Shown here: in pieces, positions 23,303 through 32,300 of the stretch
Layout of the letters: each line of letters begins with the position of its first letter
Position numbering within the stretch: the first letter of the stretch is position 1
Position numbers and translations under genes: made by a program
Notes under the pieces: generated by a model
What the model saw: only the letters and a program-made list of their open reading frames with translations
Databases searched by the model: none
Told to the model about the DNA's origin: nothing
From: a virus
Strand: one strand, 5' to 3'
Length of the DNA: 39,554 nucleotides
Virus record (IMG/VR): IMGVR_UViG_3300027710_000062
Span: 1-39,554 of that record

Positions 23303-23808
23303 TATGGAATTGCCATTGTGATAGTTAAGCGAGTAGTTGTAAAACCACCTTCAGGTTGGTTTGCATCAAGGGTGGCAATTACACCAAGACCAGGGAAACC
23401 TTGCTCTCCCCATGTATCAAGGTCATTCACGCTTTCCATCAAAACCCATGCGTCAAGAGCGCATACATATGCTGCTTCTTGAATATCATCTGCATGAGGG
23501 GCAGCACCGTTAGCCTGTGTAATAGGTACGGCACGAGAGATTGAAATATTAAGTGTTGCACTTCGTGGGTCATTGCAACGGCGCGGTTCGTTTGCTTCGT
23601 CTCCAGGTGTACCGATATACATTTGAATCATAGAAACTACTACCTGCTCGCAGTCAACGGCTGGCACACCAAAGGTGTAATAGCGACGACCTGGCAAAGG
23701 CATGTTGTAGGAGTCATACACGTTGATAACGCGATTAAGTACTTCTTGTAAAAAGTTAGCTAGATTTTTAGCGTCATCATTTACGCCAGTTACATTGGCT
23801 ATTGGCAT
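23302..23808 (-). CDS. Probable tail terminator-type protein, 168 aa
   Basis: The protein starts with a helical region (AKNLANFLQEVLNRVINVYD), then strands including YYTFGVPAVDCEQVVVSMIQMYIG and a C-terminal TTTRLTITMAIP strand. Small alpha/beta proteins at this position between the connector and the gp10-like gene are usually tail terminators or neck proteins. The fold is inferred from position more than sequence. A good AGAGAGGT ribosome binding site supports ATG 23808. Confidence 0.6.
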   Translation of the reverse strand: MPIANVTGVNDDAKNLANFLQEVLNRVINVYDSYNMPLPGRRYYTFGVPAVDCEQVVVSMIQMYIGTPGDEANEPRRCNDPRSATLNISISRAVPITQANGAAPHADDIQEAAYVCALDAWVLMESVNDLDTWGEQGFPGLGVIATLDANQPEGGFTTTRLTITMAIP

Positions 23809-23829
23809 GTGTCATTTACCTCTCTTGTA

Positions 23830-24969
23830 CTACGCGATTGCAATCGGAGATTGCTTAGCTCCAAGTTGATAAATCACGTTTCCTGTTAGCAGGTTAATGA
23901 CCTCATCAACTTCAGGGTTTCCTAAACTTGGACGAGATGCATACAGGTCTACTGTGCCTGGGTCACGAGGACCAAGAACAGAAAGGATATCTGCATACGT
24001 TGCGCTTAGTCTGATTGTACCCTCTACAGAGTCGAAAGCAGCTGCGTTTTCTAATGTTTTAGTGATTGTGTTGGTGTAATTAGAAAGAACTGCGTAGATG
24101 TTCCATGAGTTGTCGTCCATAAGGAAATCTCCGCCAAACTCATTAAGATAATAAACTTGAGAACCACCAGAACCATCAAAGTAAAGGTCAAATGCAGAAA
24201 GCTCGAATGCTGGGCTATGTCCAGTAATACGACGAGCACGTCCTGTGTCTGGGGAGAATACTCGAGCGCGGGCACGAGCCTTGTCTGGGTTAGCTGTTCT
24301 TAGGAACAAGTCAACTGCGTAGATACCAGTTTTTAGTTCATCAATAAAGTCTTGATTGTCTAAAACTGTGTATGTCACTCCCTGTCGAGCAACAGAGGTA
24401 ACACGCTGAGGTAAGGCGCAGGTATCGTCATTTTCAAAAAGTTTAACTAGCTCAGTAGCAAGAATCCGTGCTGCTGCACGACCTGCTGATGGAGGAGGAG
24501 TTCCATATGTGTAAGTAACTTCTACATTTGATGAAGACCATTTAGCGTTAGGTGTTGCGTAAAGTGTGGAATGGTCAGAAAGGTAGTATGTTGATGGGTC
24601 AATAATTTCACCATCAATGTCTCTAACTGTATGAATTTCAACAACTTTGCGACCGCGAAGTCTTAGACGACTGTATGAAGAAGTTCCATCTCCTTGGTAG
24701 TCGCGGTGTGAATATCGGCCAAAACCACCATGTGGGATGTTCTCTACTTGGCCATTAATAAGAGTTGGGTTGTAGTTAAGACGTGAACCACCAGCACGAA
24801 GGTATGGGTCATAAGCGGACACATAACGCTCTGTAACAGTTGTAACACCGCTGAACTTACGTCCAGACAGTCCCCAAAGGATGTATGAAGCAGTTTTTAC
24901 AGCATCGTAGGCATAATCGGAGTCAGCATAAACACCAAGCTCTTCGACATCAGTCCAGAGATTGCTCAC
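23830..24969 (-). CDS. Head-tail connector/adaptor with C-terminal extension, 379 aa
   Basis: Residues 1-215 resemble an actinophage head-to-tail connector: an N-terminal helical part (DAVKTASYILWGLSGRKFSGV), a DYQGDGTSSYSRLRLRGRKV segment, VRDIDGEIIDPSTYYL, VTYTYGTPPPSAGRAAARILA and the LPQRVTSVARQGVTYTVLDN element typical of the adaptor family. The remaining about 160 residues look strand-rich and are not part of the usual adaptor, which is shorter. GTG 24969 has an AAGGTGA upstream. A terminator (24994-25046) separates it from the major tail protein, so expression is probably lower than for the capsid genes. Confidence 0.75.
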   Translation of the reverse strand: MSNLWTDVEELGVYADSDYAYDAVKTASYILWGLSGRKFSGVTTVTERYVSAYDPYLRAGGSRLNYNPTLINGQVENIPHGGFGRYSHRDYQGDGTSSYSRLRLRGRKVVEIHTVRDIDGEIIDPSTYYLSDHSTLYATPNAKWSSSNVEVTYTYGTPPPSAGRAAARILATELVKLFENDDTCALPQRVTSVARQGVTYTVLDNQDFIDELKTGIYAVDLFLRTANPDKARARARVFSPDTGRARRITGHSPAFELSAFDLYFDGSGGSQVYYLNEFGGDFLMDDNSWNIYAVLSNYTNTITKTLENAAAFDSVEGTIRLSATYADILSVLGPRDPGTVDLYASRPSLGNPEVDEVINLLTGNVIYQLGAKQSPIAIA

Positions 24970-24993
24970 TACGTCACCTTATCCTTCTAATAG

Positions 24994-25046
24994 AAAAGGC
25001 GGGCAGACGCCGAGTAGATAAATTACCTACGGCAACCTGCCCGCCT
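24994..25046 (-). terminator. Rho-independent terminator between major tail protein and connector
   Basis: AGGCGGGCAG (24997-25006) pairs with CTGCCCGCCT (25037-25046), a perfect 10-bp GC-rich stem. The loop contains a smaller hairpin (GTAG with CTAC, flanked by GCC with GGC). On the minus strand the stem runs into TTTT (24997-24994). It lies right after the major tail protein stop. Leaky termination here would lower expression of the downstream connector and tail genes. Confidence 0.8.
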
Positions 25047-25053
25047 CGACTAA

Positions 25054-26100
25054 TTACGCTGTTGGGTCCTCAGTTGACGCAATGATGAAGTCAATTGCGT
25101 TATCTGGGTTGTATGTGTCAGAACCAGGTACGTTGTATGTATCTGTTGAACCTTGTGAGTCAAAGTCAGATACTGCTAGGTAACCACGCTGACGAACTGC
25201 TGAACCTACTGGGCTAACTGCAGCTGATGCGATGTCATCGCCAGCCTTTGCGTAGCGGAAAGTAGTTGGAGTAGGAACAGCTGTGATTGTGTATGTGCCG
25301 TTTAGAGCAGTTTCCACACCAGAGATTGTTACTGACTGACCAACTTCGTATCCGTGGTTAGTTCCAGTTGTAAGAGTTACTGTGCCAGAAGTGCGAGCCT
25401 TGTTGTTGATGGTCTTTGTAGACTCATCGAACCAGCGGTAGAAGCCCTTAAGACCCTGTGGTGCCCATGAAGCGCGTGAGTAAGCGTATGGACGCTCAGT
25501 CGCGATTGGGAACTCCCAGCGGCCGTCTAGACCAGCGTTAAATTCAATGTTTCCAAGGCCGTAACCTTCGAATGTGTTAGCAAGAAGACCGTTCTCAATT
25601 ACGCGGTCACCTGACTGACGTAGCTTGACGTATGGGAATACCCAGTAGAAGTAAGGAAGGCTTGAAGCACGCTTTCCGTCCTTAACTGCGAATGACCAAA
25701 CCTCAACAGCTACACCGTTACCAGCTGGGTCATCGCCAACTGCAGGTGCTGCCCAACCAACAGACTTGTTCTCTGGTGATGCAAATGAGCCGAAGTTCTT
25801 GCGAAGTAGCAAACCACCTGACATAAGAGCTGTTAGCTCTGGGTCTGGGTCGCAAATTGCAATTTCCATTGTGATGCGCTTTAGAGTGTCAGGAGCCTTG
25901 TATGACACGCATACTGTTCCGTCTGCTGACTTCTCTGTGATTTCATCGCCCTCTTCATACTCTGGGGTGAATGATGTACGAAGGAAGGCAGATGTTGTGT
26001 AGCTGTCTCCTGCTCCGTTGAGTAGATTGCCAGCGGCGTCAAGTCGAGTGACTCGGATTGCAACGCCTTGGACGCTGGCTGCGTAGTCCTGTGTAGCCAT
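25054..26100 (-). CDS. Major tail tube protein with one FCCH-like module, 348 aa
   Basis: Residues 1-220 have the actinophage major tail protein pattern: a short N-terminal strand region, FTPEYEEGDEITEKSADGTV, then KRITMEIAICDPDPELTALMSGG and a long strand-rich region with a GNIEFNAGLDGRWEFPIATE segment. Residues about 231-288 are one copy of the FCCH-like module (GYEVGQSVTISGVETALNGT, ending VPTPTTFRYAKAG), related to those of the tail tip proteins. Such extra domains may decorate the tail tube surface. A good AAAGGAG ribosome binding site supports ATG 26100. Unusually, the gene precedes the connector genes. Confidence 0.85.
   Translation of the reverse strand: MATQDYAASVQGVAIRVTRLDAAGNLLNGAGDSYTTSAFLRTSFTPEYEEGDEITEKSADGTVCVSYKAPDTLKRITMEIAICDPDPELTALMSGGLLLRKNFGSFASPENKSVGWAAPAVGDDPAGNGVAVEVWSFAVKDGKRASSLPYFYWVFPYVKLRQSGDRVIENGLLANTFEGYGLGNIEFNAGLDGRWEFPIATERPYAYSRASWAPQGLKGFYRWFDESTKTINNKARTSGTVTLTTGTNHGYEVGQSVTISGVETALNGTYTITAVPTPTTFRYAKAGDDIASAAVSPVGSAVRQRGYLAVSDFDSQGSTDTYNVPGSDTYNPDNAIDFIIASTEDPTA
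25237..25410 (-). repeat. Single FCCH-like module in the major tail protein
   Basis: This 58-codon segment shares its core (VTLTT, NHGYEVGQSVTISGV, NGTYTITAVPTPTTF) with the modules in the two tail tip proteins. The closest visible match is to modules 2 and 6 of the Dit-like protein. The position late in the protein suggests a surface-exposed decoration. Confidence 0.7.
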
Positions 26101-26130
26101 TCCTGATGCTCCTTTGTTGGTTTCTTAGGC

Positions 26131-27021
26131 TTAGTCGCTAGGTAGTGTCACTCGCATGGCAAAAAGCATGCTTGGGTCTGCGTAGGCTGCCGCTGGGCGG
26201 AATGCCTTGATACGCATGTTGTTAATTGTAACATCTGCACCCTGAGCCAAGTTTTCATTTACAATCTCGACTTTGCCAAGATGTACCTGAACAGAACTAG
26301 TTGCATACATCCACTTGTTAGTTGCTGACGCTGTTGCGTTGGCATCTCCAATTGGACCGTTACCTGTATAACCAGAGCCAATAATGACGTCTGTACCTAA
26401 ACGAGTCATAGCCCGTCCAGAATTCTCTGTTTCGCCCTTTTTGTAAATAAGACGTGAGCCAAGGATTGATGCCATATCGCGAGTCATGTGAATGACACCG
26501 CTCTCACCAACAGGTGATGAGGCAATTGCCTGCTCAAGAATCATTAGAGCGTTTTCTGGCTTCTTTGCGCCAGACACTGGGACTGTTGCTGCACCACTCT
26601 TACGAAGGTACATGTTGCCTGCGGCATCAGTTTCTTCCTGAGCTGCAACGCCCTCCCAAAATTCAAACTCAAGTGCCTTCTGTGTTACACAGTCGAGTGC
26701 CTTTACTACTTGAGCAAAGCGGTCCTCGCCTGGAAGGCTAAATGTCGAATCAAAAATTTCTGCATCGATGTAGAACGGGACGTAGTACTGATAGTTTGCA
26801 TCAGCCTGATTGTCAGATAGTTCTCCAGCTGCGATTGTTTCGTCGTTTACTGTAAGTAGACGCACATATGAAGGCATGCTGTCATACTCGTAAGCAAACT
26901 TTCTTACCCAGCGCTCATCGCGCTCTCGTGCTGTGTGGTTCTGTACGTTAGCAACGCTCAGAATTCCGCAGGGGGCAGGAACTAACTCACCAGCGGGGAA
27001 AACCCCATTAAATGTAGCCAT
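26131..27021 (-). CDS. Virion structural protein of unknown position, 296 aa
   Basis: This protein lies between the major capsid gene and the major tail gene, so a high-copy virion role is likely. Visible features are an N-terminal region (MATFNGVFPAGELVPAPCG), EFEFWEGVAAQEE, GVIHMTRDMASILGSRLIYK and a strand-rich C-terminal half (VQVHLGKVEIVNENLAQGAD). Parts of this resemble HK97-like capsid architecture, such as a spine-helix-like stretch near ALMILEQAIA and a P-domain-like end, so a second capsid-type or pentamer protein is possible. I cannot confirm a named family. ATG 27021 has AGAGAGG upstream. Its start is enclosed by a long inverted repeat (26943-27066). Confidence 0.7.
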   Translation of the reverse strand: MATFNGVFPAGELVPAPCGILSVANVQNHTARERDERWVRKFAYEYDSMPSYVRLLTVNDETIAAGELSDNQADANYQYYVPFYIDAEIFDSTFSLPGEDRFAQVVKALDCVTQKALEFEFWEGVAAQEETDAAGNMYLRKSGAATVPVSGAKKPENALMILEQAIASSPVGESGVIHMTRDMASILGSRLIYKKGETENSGRAMTRLGTDVIIGSGYTGNGPIGDANATASATNKWMYATSSVQVHLGKVEIVNENLAQGADVTINNMRIKAFRPAAAYADPSMLFAMRVTLPSD

Positions 27022-27066
27022 TTCTTAATCTGCCTCTCTTTAGAATTCTGAGCGTTGCTTCGGTAC
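26943..27066. repeat. Long inverted repeat enclosing the start of the 296-residue gene
   Basis: GCAACGCTCAGAATTC (26951-26966) and GAATTCTGAGCGTTGC (27043-27058) are perfect reverse complements of 16 bases. After a 4-base mismatch loop on each side a further GTAC pairs with GTAC (26943-26946 and 27063-27066). The 76 bases between the 16-base arms contain the ribosome binding site, start codon and first codons of the gene. In the mRNA this forms a strong stem with the start region in the loop. Confidence 0.75.
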
Positions 27067-27084
27067 GTTAACTACTTAGTCGGC

Positions 27085-29220
27085 TTAGTACTCGACTGCT
27101 GCAGCTGTTGCTCCACCTGTTGTGTCGCGGAGAGCTGCTGCTACACCGTTAACAGAGATGGTTGATGTGATTGCAAGACCTTCGATACCAACCTTTGCGA
27201 TACCTTCGAATGTCTCGATGAACATCTTGTAGTCGTTAGTTCCGACTAGAGATGAGTCACGGATGATTCCAAGGTCCAAAGTTCCGCCATCTAGGAACAA
27301 GAATGTTCCCTCAGCGAATAGGTACCATGTGAAGCTGTCTGCGAACTCAAGAAGTGCAGATACACCCTGAGCGCCGTAGACGTTCTGGTCTAGTGAGTAT
27401 GAAACAACTACTCCACGAGCAGCTAGGTAGCCGTCGATTTCTGAGTAAGCGTTCAATGTCGAATCACCAGGCATGCTTAGAGCTAGGTCTGCAGCCATAG
27501 CGTCCTTAACCCATGAAGGGATAATAACGCGTAGTGGTGCATCAGCCTCTAGGCGATGACGTGAACGGTAAGCAGCAGCTGCGCGGCCAACCTGAACTAG
27601 GAAGTCGCGACCAAAACCGATTAGTGAAGAAGTTGTAACAGCTGTTGAAGCTGATGCAATCTTAGCTAGAAGGTTCTGCTCTGCCTCACGAGCGTGCTGG
27701 ATTAGACCAAGCTCGTTGTGGCGTGCGATTAGCTCTGGGTAAGCGCGTGTTGCTAGGTTACCGAACTGCATCTGTAGAGTTACAGCGTCAGTTGCGACGG
27801 TGTTCTCTCCAGCAGCTGTTACAGTCAAGCTAGCCTTTGTTGAAGGTGATGGAGTTGTAGCTGCATCATTTGCAGCAGTCCATACACCAACAGCGTCAGC
27901 ATAGTCTGAAAGAACTGGTGGGGTGATGAAGCGGATACCGCCACGGTCAGCCTGGAAACGAGGAAGAGCATCGCGCACTGGGCGTCCTGTTGTTCCGAAT
28001 CCAAAGATGTCGTAACGAACTTCAAATGGTGCAACGTGTCCACCAGCAGCCACAATGGCCTCTGGGGATGTTACATTGTTAATCTTTGCCCAGTTTGACT
28101 CAGCATCTGTTGTAAGAGTGCGGTCTTCTGGGAAAGAAGTGGTGATAGATGCAACGATGTGCTGCTCTCCATCTCCACCGTTGACACGACGTAGAGCGTG
28201 GATACGCTTTTCCATTGCTGATGCAACAGAATTCATGTCTTCTAGAGCGGAACCTGCGCTGTAGCCAGGAATGTCAGCACCTGCCGTGATTGCCACGGGA
28301 GCGGCTGATACCTGAGTAACAGGGCGGCGGTCCGCTGGGACCTCGGGAGTGAGGTCTGCGTTTGCAGCGGCGGTCACTGGTGCCTCCATTGTTTCCTGAG
28401 CTTCAGTTGTTGAAAGCTCAATTGTTGTGGTTTCTTTGTTTGATGCTTCTGCATCTTCTGCAACATCTGCTGCAGCATCGTCTTCAGCTACTGCTGAATC
28501 CTCTGCGGCCTCATCTGCTGCTGGTGCTTCTGCTTCTTCAGCAGGAGCGGCATCTGCTTCAACTTCGGCTACTGGAGCCTCGTCTTCTGCGGATGCAATT
28601 ACTGGTGCCTCGGCTACAGGAGCCTCAGCAGTCTCGGTTGTTACTTCAGTCGAGAGCTCGACGGTCTTGTCCGCCTCTGTTGACGCTTCGGTCATGTTCT
28701 TCTTCTCTTCCTCTGCCTTTTTCTCTTCCTCAGATTTCTCTTCGGCTGGAGCTTCTGCGGCAGGAACTTGAGCTTCTGCAGCGGGTGCTGCTTCTGCTAC
28801 GGGGGTTTCCTCTACCATTGGGGTTTCTTCTGCAGGAGTTTCTTCCTTCTTGTCTTCAACAGGCATTTCTGCTGTTTCAGCCATAGGCATCTTCTCTTCT
28901 TCTGCTGGTGTTTCTTCCATTGGTTTTTCGGAAGAGTCTTCTGAACCATCTTCCATTGATTTGCCGTCTTCGCCGTGCACGCGGGTAGCTGCTTCAGCGG
29001 CCCGCTGGGCGAGCTCCTGAATTGCGGCCTCGCGTGTCTTGAGCTCAGTACGAACTGAGTCAAGCATGTCGGCTAGCGACGTCATCGCATCAACTGTTTG
29101 CGGAGTAGGGTCCTCTTTCTCGACCGATTCGAATTCGCTGACGATTGACTTCTGAAGCTCGGCGACTTGTGCGTCGTCAAGTTCAGCTAGTGAATCCATC
29201 ATCTCTTTGATTCGGTCCAC
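27085..29220 (-). CDS. Major capsid protein with long acidic N-terminal (delta/scaffold) region, 711 aa
   Basis: The last about 400 residues have an HK97-like capsid pattern: YDIFGFGTTGRPVRDALPRF near 403-422, an N-arm/E-loop-like region, the spine helix ELIARHNELGLIQHAREAEQ (496-515), and a C-terminal strand region GIIRDSSLVGTNDYKMFIET. Residues 1-82 are helical and residues about 83-290 are a low-complexity Glu/Ala/Pro/Thr stretch. In HK97 an N-terminal delta domain of about 100 residues scaffolds assembly and is cleaved by the prohead protease; here the equivalent would be nearly 300 residues. GTG 29220 has AAGGAGG upstream. The protease gene is directly upstream. Confidence 0.85.
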   Translation of the reverse strand: MDRIKEMMDSLAELDDAQVAELQKSIVSEFESVEKEDPTPQTVDAMTSLADMLDSVRTELKTREAAIQELAQRAAEAATRVHGEDGKSMEDGSEDSSEKPMEETPAEEEKMPMAETAEMPVEDKKEETPAEETPMVEETPVAEAAPAAEAQVPAAEAPAEEKSEEEKKAEEEKKNMTEASTEADKTVELSTEVTTETAEAPVAEAPVIASAEDEAPVAEVEADAAPAEEAEAPAADEAAEDSAVAEDDAAADVAEDAEASNKETTTIELSTTEAQETMEAPVTAAANADLTPEVPADRRPVTQVSAAPVAITAGADIPGYSAGSALEDMNSVASAMEKRIHALRRVNGGDGEQHIVASITTSFPEDRTLTTDAESNWAKINNVTSPEAIVAAGGHVAPFEVRYDIFGFGTTGRPVRDALPRFQADRGGIRFITPPVLSDYADAVGVWTAANDAATTPSPSTKASLTVTAAGENTVATDAVTLQMQFGNLATRAYPELIARHNELGLIQHAREAEQNLLAKIASASTAVTTSSLIGFGRDFLVQVGRAAAAYRSRHRLEADAPLRVIIPSWVKDAMAADLALSMPGDSTLNAYSEIDGYLAARGVVVSYSLDQNVYGAQGVSALLEFADSFTWYLFAEGTFLFLDGGTLDLGIIRDSSLVGTNDYKMFIETFEGIAKVGIEGLAITSTISVNGVAAALRDTTGGATAAAVEY

Positions 29221-29382
29221 TGTCCCTCCTTGGGCAGTTAATTAGAACGGATTGTTCTATTCGCTGATTAGTCGAGGCCGAGGGACTCCGAGACGCACTA
29301 TGGCGTGGAGGCACTCCACCTGATTAAATGTTACAACCACCTGAAATAGGTGATTGTACGATTTTGAGACTTTTTCTGGTCC
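29221..29382. other. 162-base gap upstream of the capsid gene with three small hairpins
   Basis: This is the longest non-coding stretch here. It contains three inverted repeats: TAGAAC-5-GTTCTA (29243-29259), GTGGAG-3-CTCCAC (29305-29319) and ACAACCACCT-5-AGGTGATTGT (29333-29357, one G-U type mismatch). The last could end the upstream protease transcript, but no T tract follows on the minus strand. The first lies just upstream of the capsid ribosome binding site. A promoter would fit here but I see no convincing -10/-35 pair. Confidence 0.55.
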
Positions 29383-32300
29383 TTAGGTAAGGAGCCTTAG
29401 AAGCTTCGCCATCTTCGAGGAAATCTCTGACTGGTTGTAGTAATCAGCACCAGACATAAATCCCCTCAATTCTTCTGTTGCAATATCGGCATCTTCTTGG
29501 CCAATCTTGTCTTCAACCTTCTTAATCATGTCTTCCATAAGCTTTTGAAGAGCAGGAGGTACATCAGAGAAACGAATCTTTTCTGCGTCTGCACCGAAAG
29601 CAAATGGAAGGTTAGCAATAACCTTTCCAAGCTCTCCAGCGCTTGTACGGATGTTTTCTAAAGATTCAGGATTAAGCGCTTTTGCGTCCAATCTGTCAAT
29701 AATTCCAATCAAATTGTCTGCTGCTTCGACTGATGCCTTGTAGTTTCCAGCATTATCAAGGTTTTCAGCCTCTTCAACCTTCTCTATTACATCTTGTAAA
29801 CCAGAGGTTCCTAAATCTTGCTTTAGTCGAGCAAGAACCTGACGGAACTTTCCTTTAGCATCCCGAGGCTGTGTTTCAGGTGTGTACTTAGCATCGGTAT
29901 CAGCTTTTTTTGGCTGGTTTTTTGCTTCCTGCTTTAGTGCTTCGATTTCCTCTGGAGTGAGGTCTCTAATGACGTCTTCCACGACCGCAGCTACTAAAAC
30001 ATCTTTTTCAAAAAGTGCTTCTGAATTTGTAGATTTTGCTGCAAATTCGATTCGCTCACGCAAATCGGCAGCCATGTCATCAATTGTGAATTCTGAAGAA
30101 GCAACCTTCCAGTTTTCTGGGATTAGGTCCTTACGGTCTAGAGCACGAGCCTGCTTCATAATGTGCTTACGAACAGCAGCTCTTGAGCCTGGCTTTGCAC
30201 GGCCATATGCCTGTACAGCATTTTTTAGGTCTGACTCATTGCGGATTGGGAATGAACCATCCTTAAGAGCCTTGCCTTCTTCTGCTAACTTCTTACGGAC
30301 ACGACGGGAAACTACTGCTAGTTCCTTATCGGTGTCGTCCTCAATCATCTGAATCATGTAGTCAGAATCTTCATCTTTAGCCTTCTTGACTCGAGCAGCA
30401 AGTTCTGCTTGACGCTCTATCAAAAGCTCTGTGTGAAGTGTTGCAAACTTTGCCTTTGCGTCTAAAGCAGCTGCCATAAGTGGAGCCTTCTGAGCAAGTG
30501 CTAGGTCATCAATTTTTGCGTTAAGTTCTGCAAGTGGGTCATGCTTTAGCTGAGCCAATGTCGAAGCACCTGCTGCAACCAAAGCCATTACCTGACCTGA
30601 TGCAACACGGGCACGAGCAATTGGGAAACCTGGAACATTTACCTGACAAACTGCAACGAGCTCAAGGGCACCCTTAATTGGACGCCAGTCTCCTGACGGA
30701 GCAGAGGCACGAGCAGCACGGATTGCTTCTGGAGAAGTTCCTGGGCGTAGAGCACCAGATACCCAAATTCCATAAGCATCTTCTCCTGCGTGTACATCTG
30801 CAAATGCTGAAGCGGTGTCGTCATAGTGCTTGACTGCTTCTTGTGCAGAAGCCTCAAGACCTGCGTGACCGCCAGCCAAAGTTAGTTGACCAACTGGTAC
30901 ATCCTTGCCTTCAGAAGTACGAACTACACCAGTGTGGAAGTAGGAATACTTACTGCGGCTCTTAGGTGGACGAGTACCGAAAGCCATACCAATGTGGTCT
31001 ACATGCCATGCAGCGATGTGACCAAAGACCTTACCGTCATCAGTGATTGTGAGCGGTGTTGCCTTAGATAGCTTTGGGTTGTCGAACCATTCTGTTGGTG
31101 GCTCAAGTGGAATTGCGCCAGCGACCATGCCACAAGCAACAAGTGCTGAAGCATCAAGCGGGTTAACCCCATCTACATAAACGCCGTCTGGAATCTGCAC
31201 GTTTTCCTCCTGAGTTTCTGTGCCTTCTTCAATAATTTGAATAAAGCACTCTTGGAACGCTGGCTTTGGCACGATAGTGACGGCCATAATACGAGCGTTC
31301 TTGATGTTAATTCTACCTGACTCAATCTTCTTTGTATCTTCTGAATCGTCCCCTGTGGACTCTTCTACGACCTCTTCGTCAGCCTCGAACTTGTCCATAT
31401 CGGCTGACACTCCACGGATGAAACCATGGCGAACTAGACGCTCTGCCTCTTGACCAAACTGACCCTTATCGAAGACTCCGTAAGCATTTCCAATGCCTCC
31501 GTCGATACGTTCCATACTGGTAATTTGACCAACTACTACAGAACCATCGTGGCCCTGACCTGTCTTAATCTGCCAAAGCAGAGGAAGTGGTAGGTCACGC
31601 ATTGAGATAGCTCCGCCTTCGAAAATGCGGCCATCTCCAGTTTCTACTCCCTCTGGGATTACCAAAGGAATAGTGAATTTAGCACCGTGCTCTGTAGGGA
31701 CAACGCCATCGCGACCAATCATGCGAGAACGAGCAGCCTCTGCGCGAGCATGAAGAGTGAACTCTCCAATAATCTGTTCTTCTGTTTTGATTGTTTCAAT
31801 TGAAGAAACCATAGACTTCTTACGACCTGGGTTGTTCTTGTCTCCCGGCCACATGCCAGTCATCTCCTTGTGACGGAGAGCGCAGTAACCCTTTGAGCGA
31901 GGACCTAGATATTTAGCAAGGTTCTTGTGGCAACGGCTCCAGTCACCTGGAGTGTTCCAACGAATCTTTAATCCACCCTTACCAGTTGTCCAGTATTGGC
32001 GAAGTTTCTCAGCATTGCCTCTGTTGCGGTCAGCACCACCAGCAGCCATAAGTGCAGCAATAACAGCGTTATTTGATAGTGCAACTGCTGTTGATAAACG
32101 AGCAGATGCAACTACAACTCCACCATCAACCTGCTTTGTAACATCAGCAAGGTCTTCACTGCTAAGAACAATAACTGGAGGAGGTGTTGGGCTGTTTAGG
32201 TCAGCAAGAATTCTGTTGTCAAGATTCCACTTACCATCACGGCGAGTGAATGTGCTTGGCTGAGTGCTTGTCTTGCTTGCTGGAACAAGAGCTACAAGTT

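Noticed and set aside
28362-28886. A 174-codon Leu-rich rightward frame opposite the capsid acidic region
   Set aside because: It is the antisense reading of GAA/GCT-rich low-complexity codons, which produces long Leu/Gln runs; it has no ribosome binding site and no domain.
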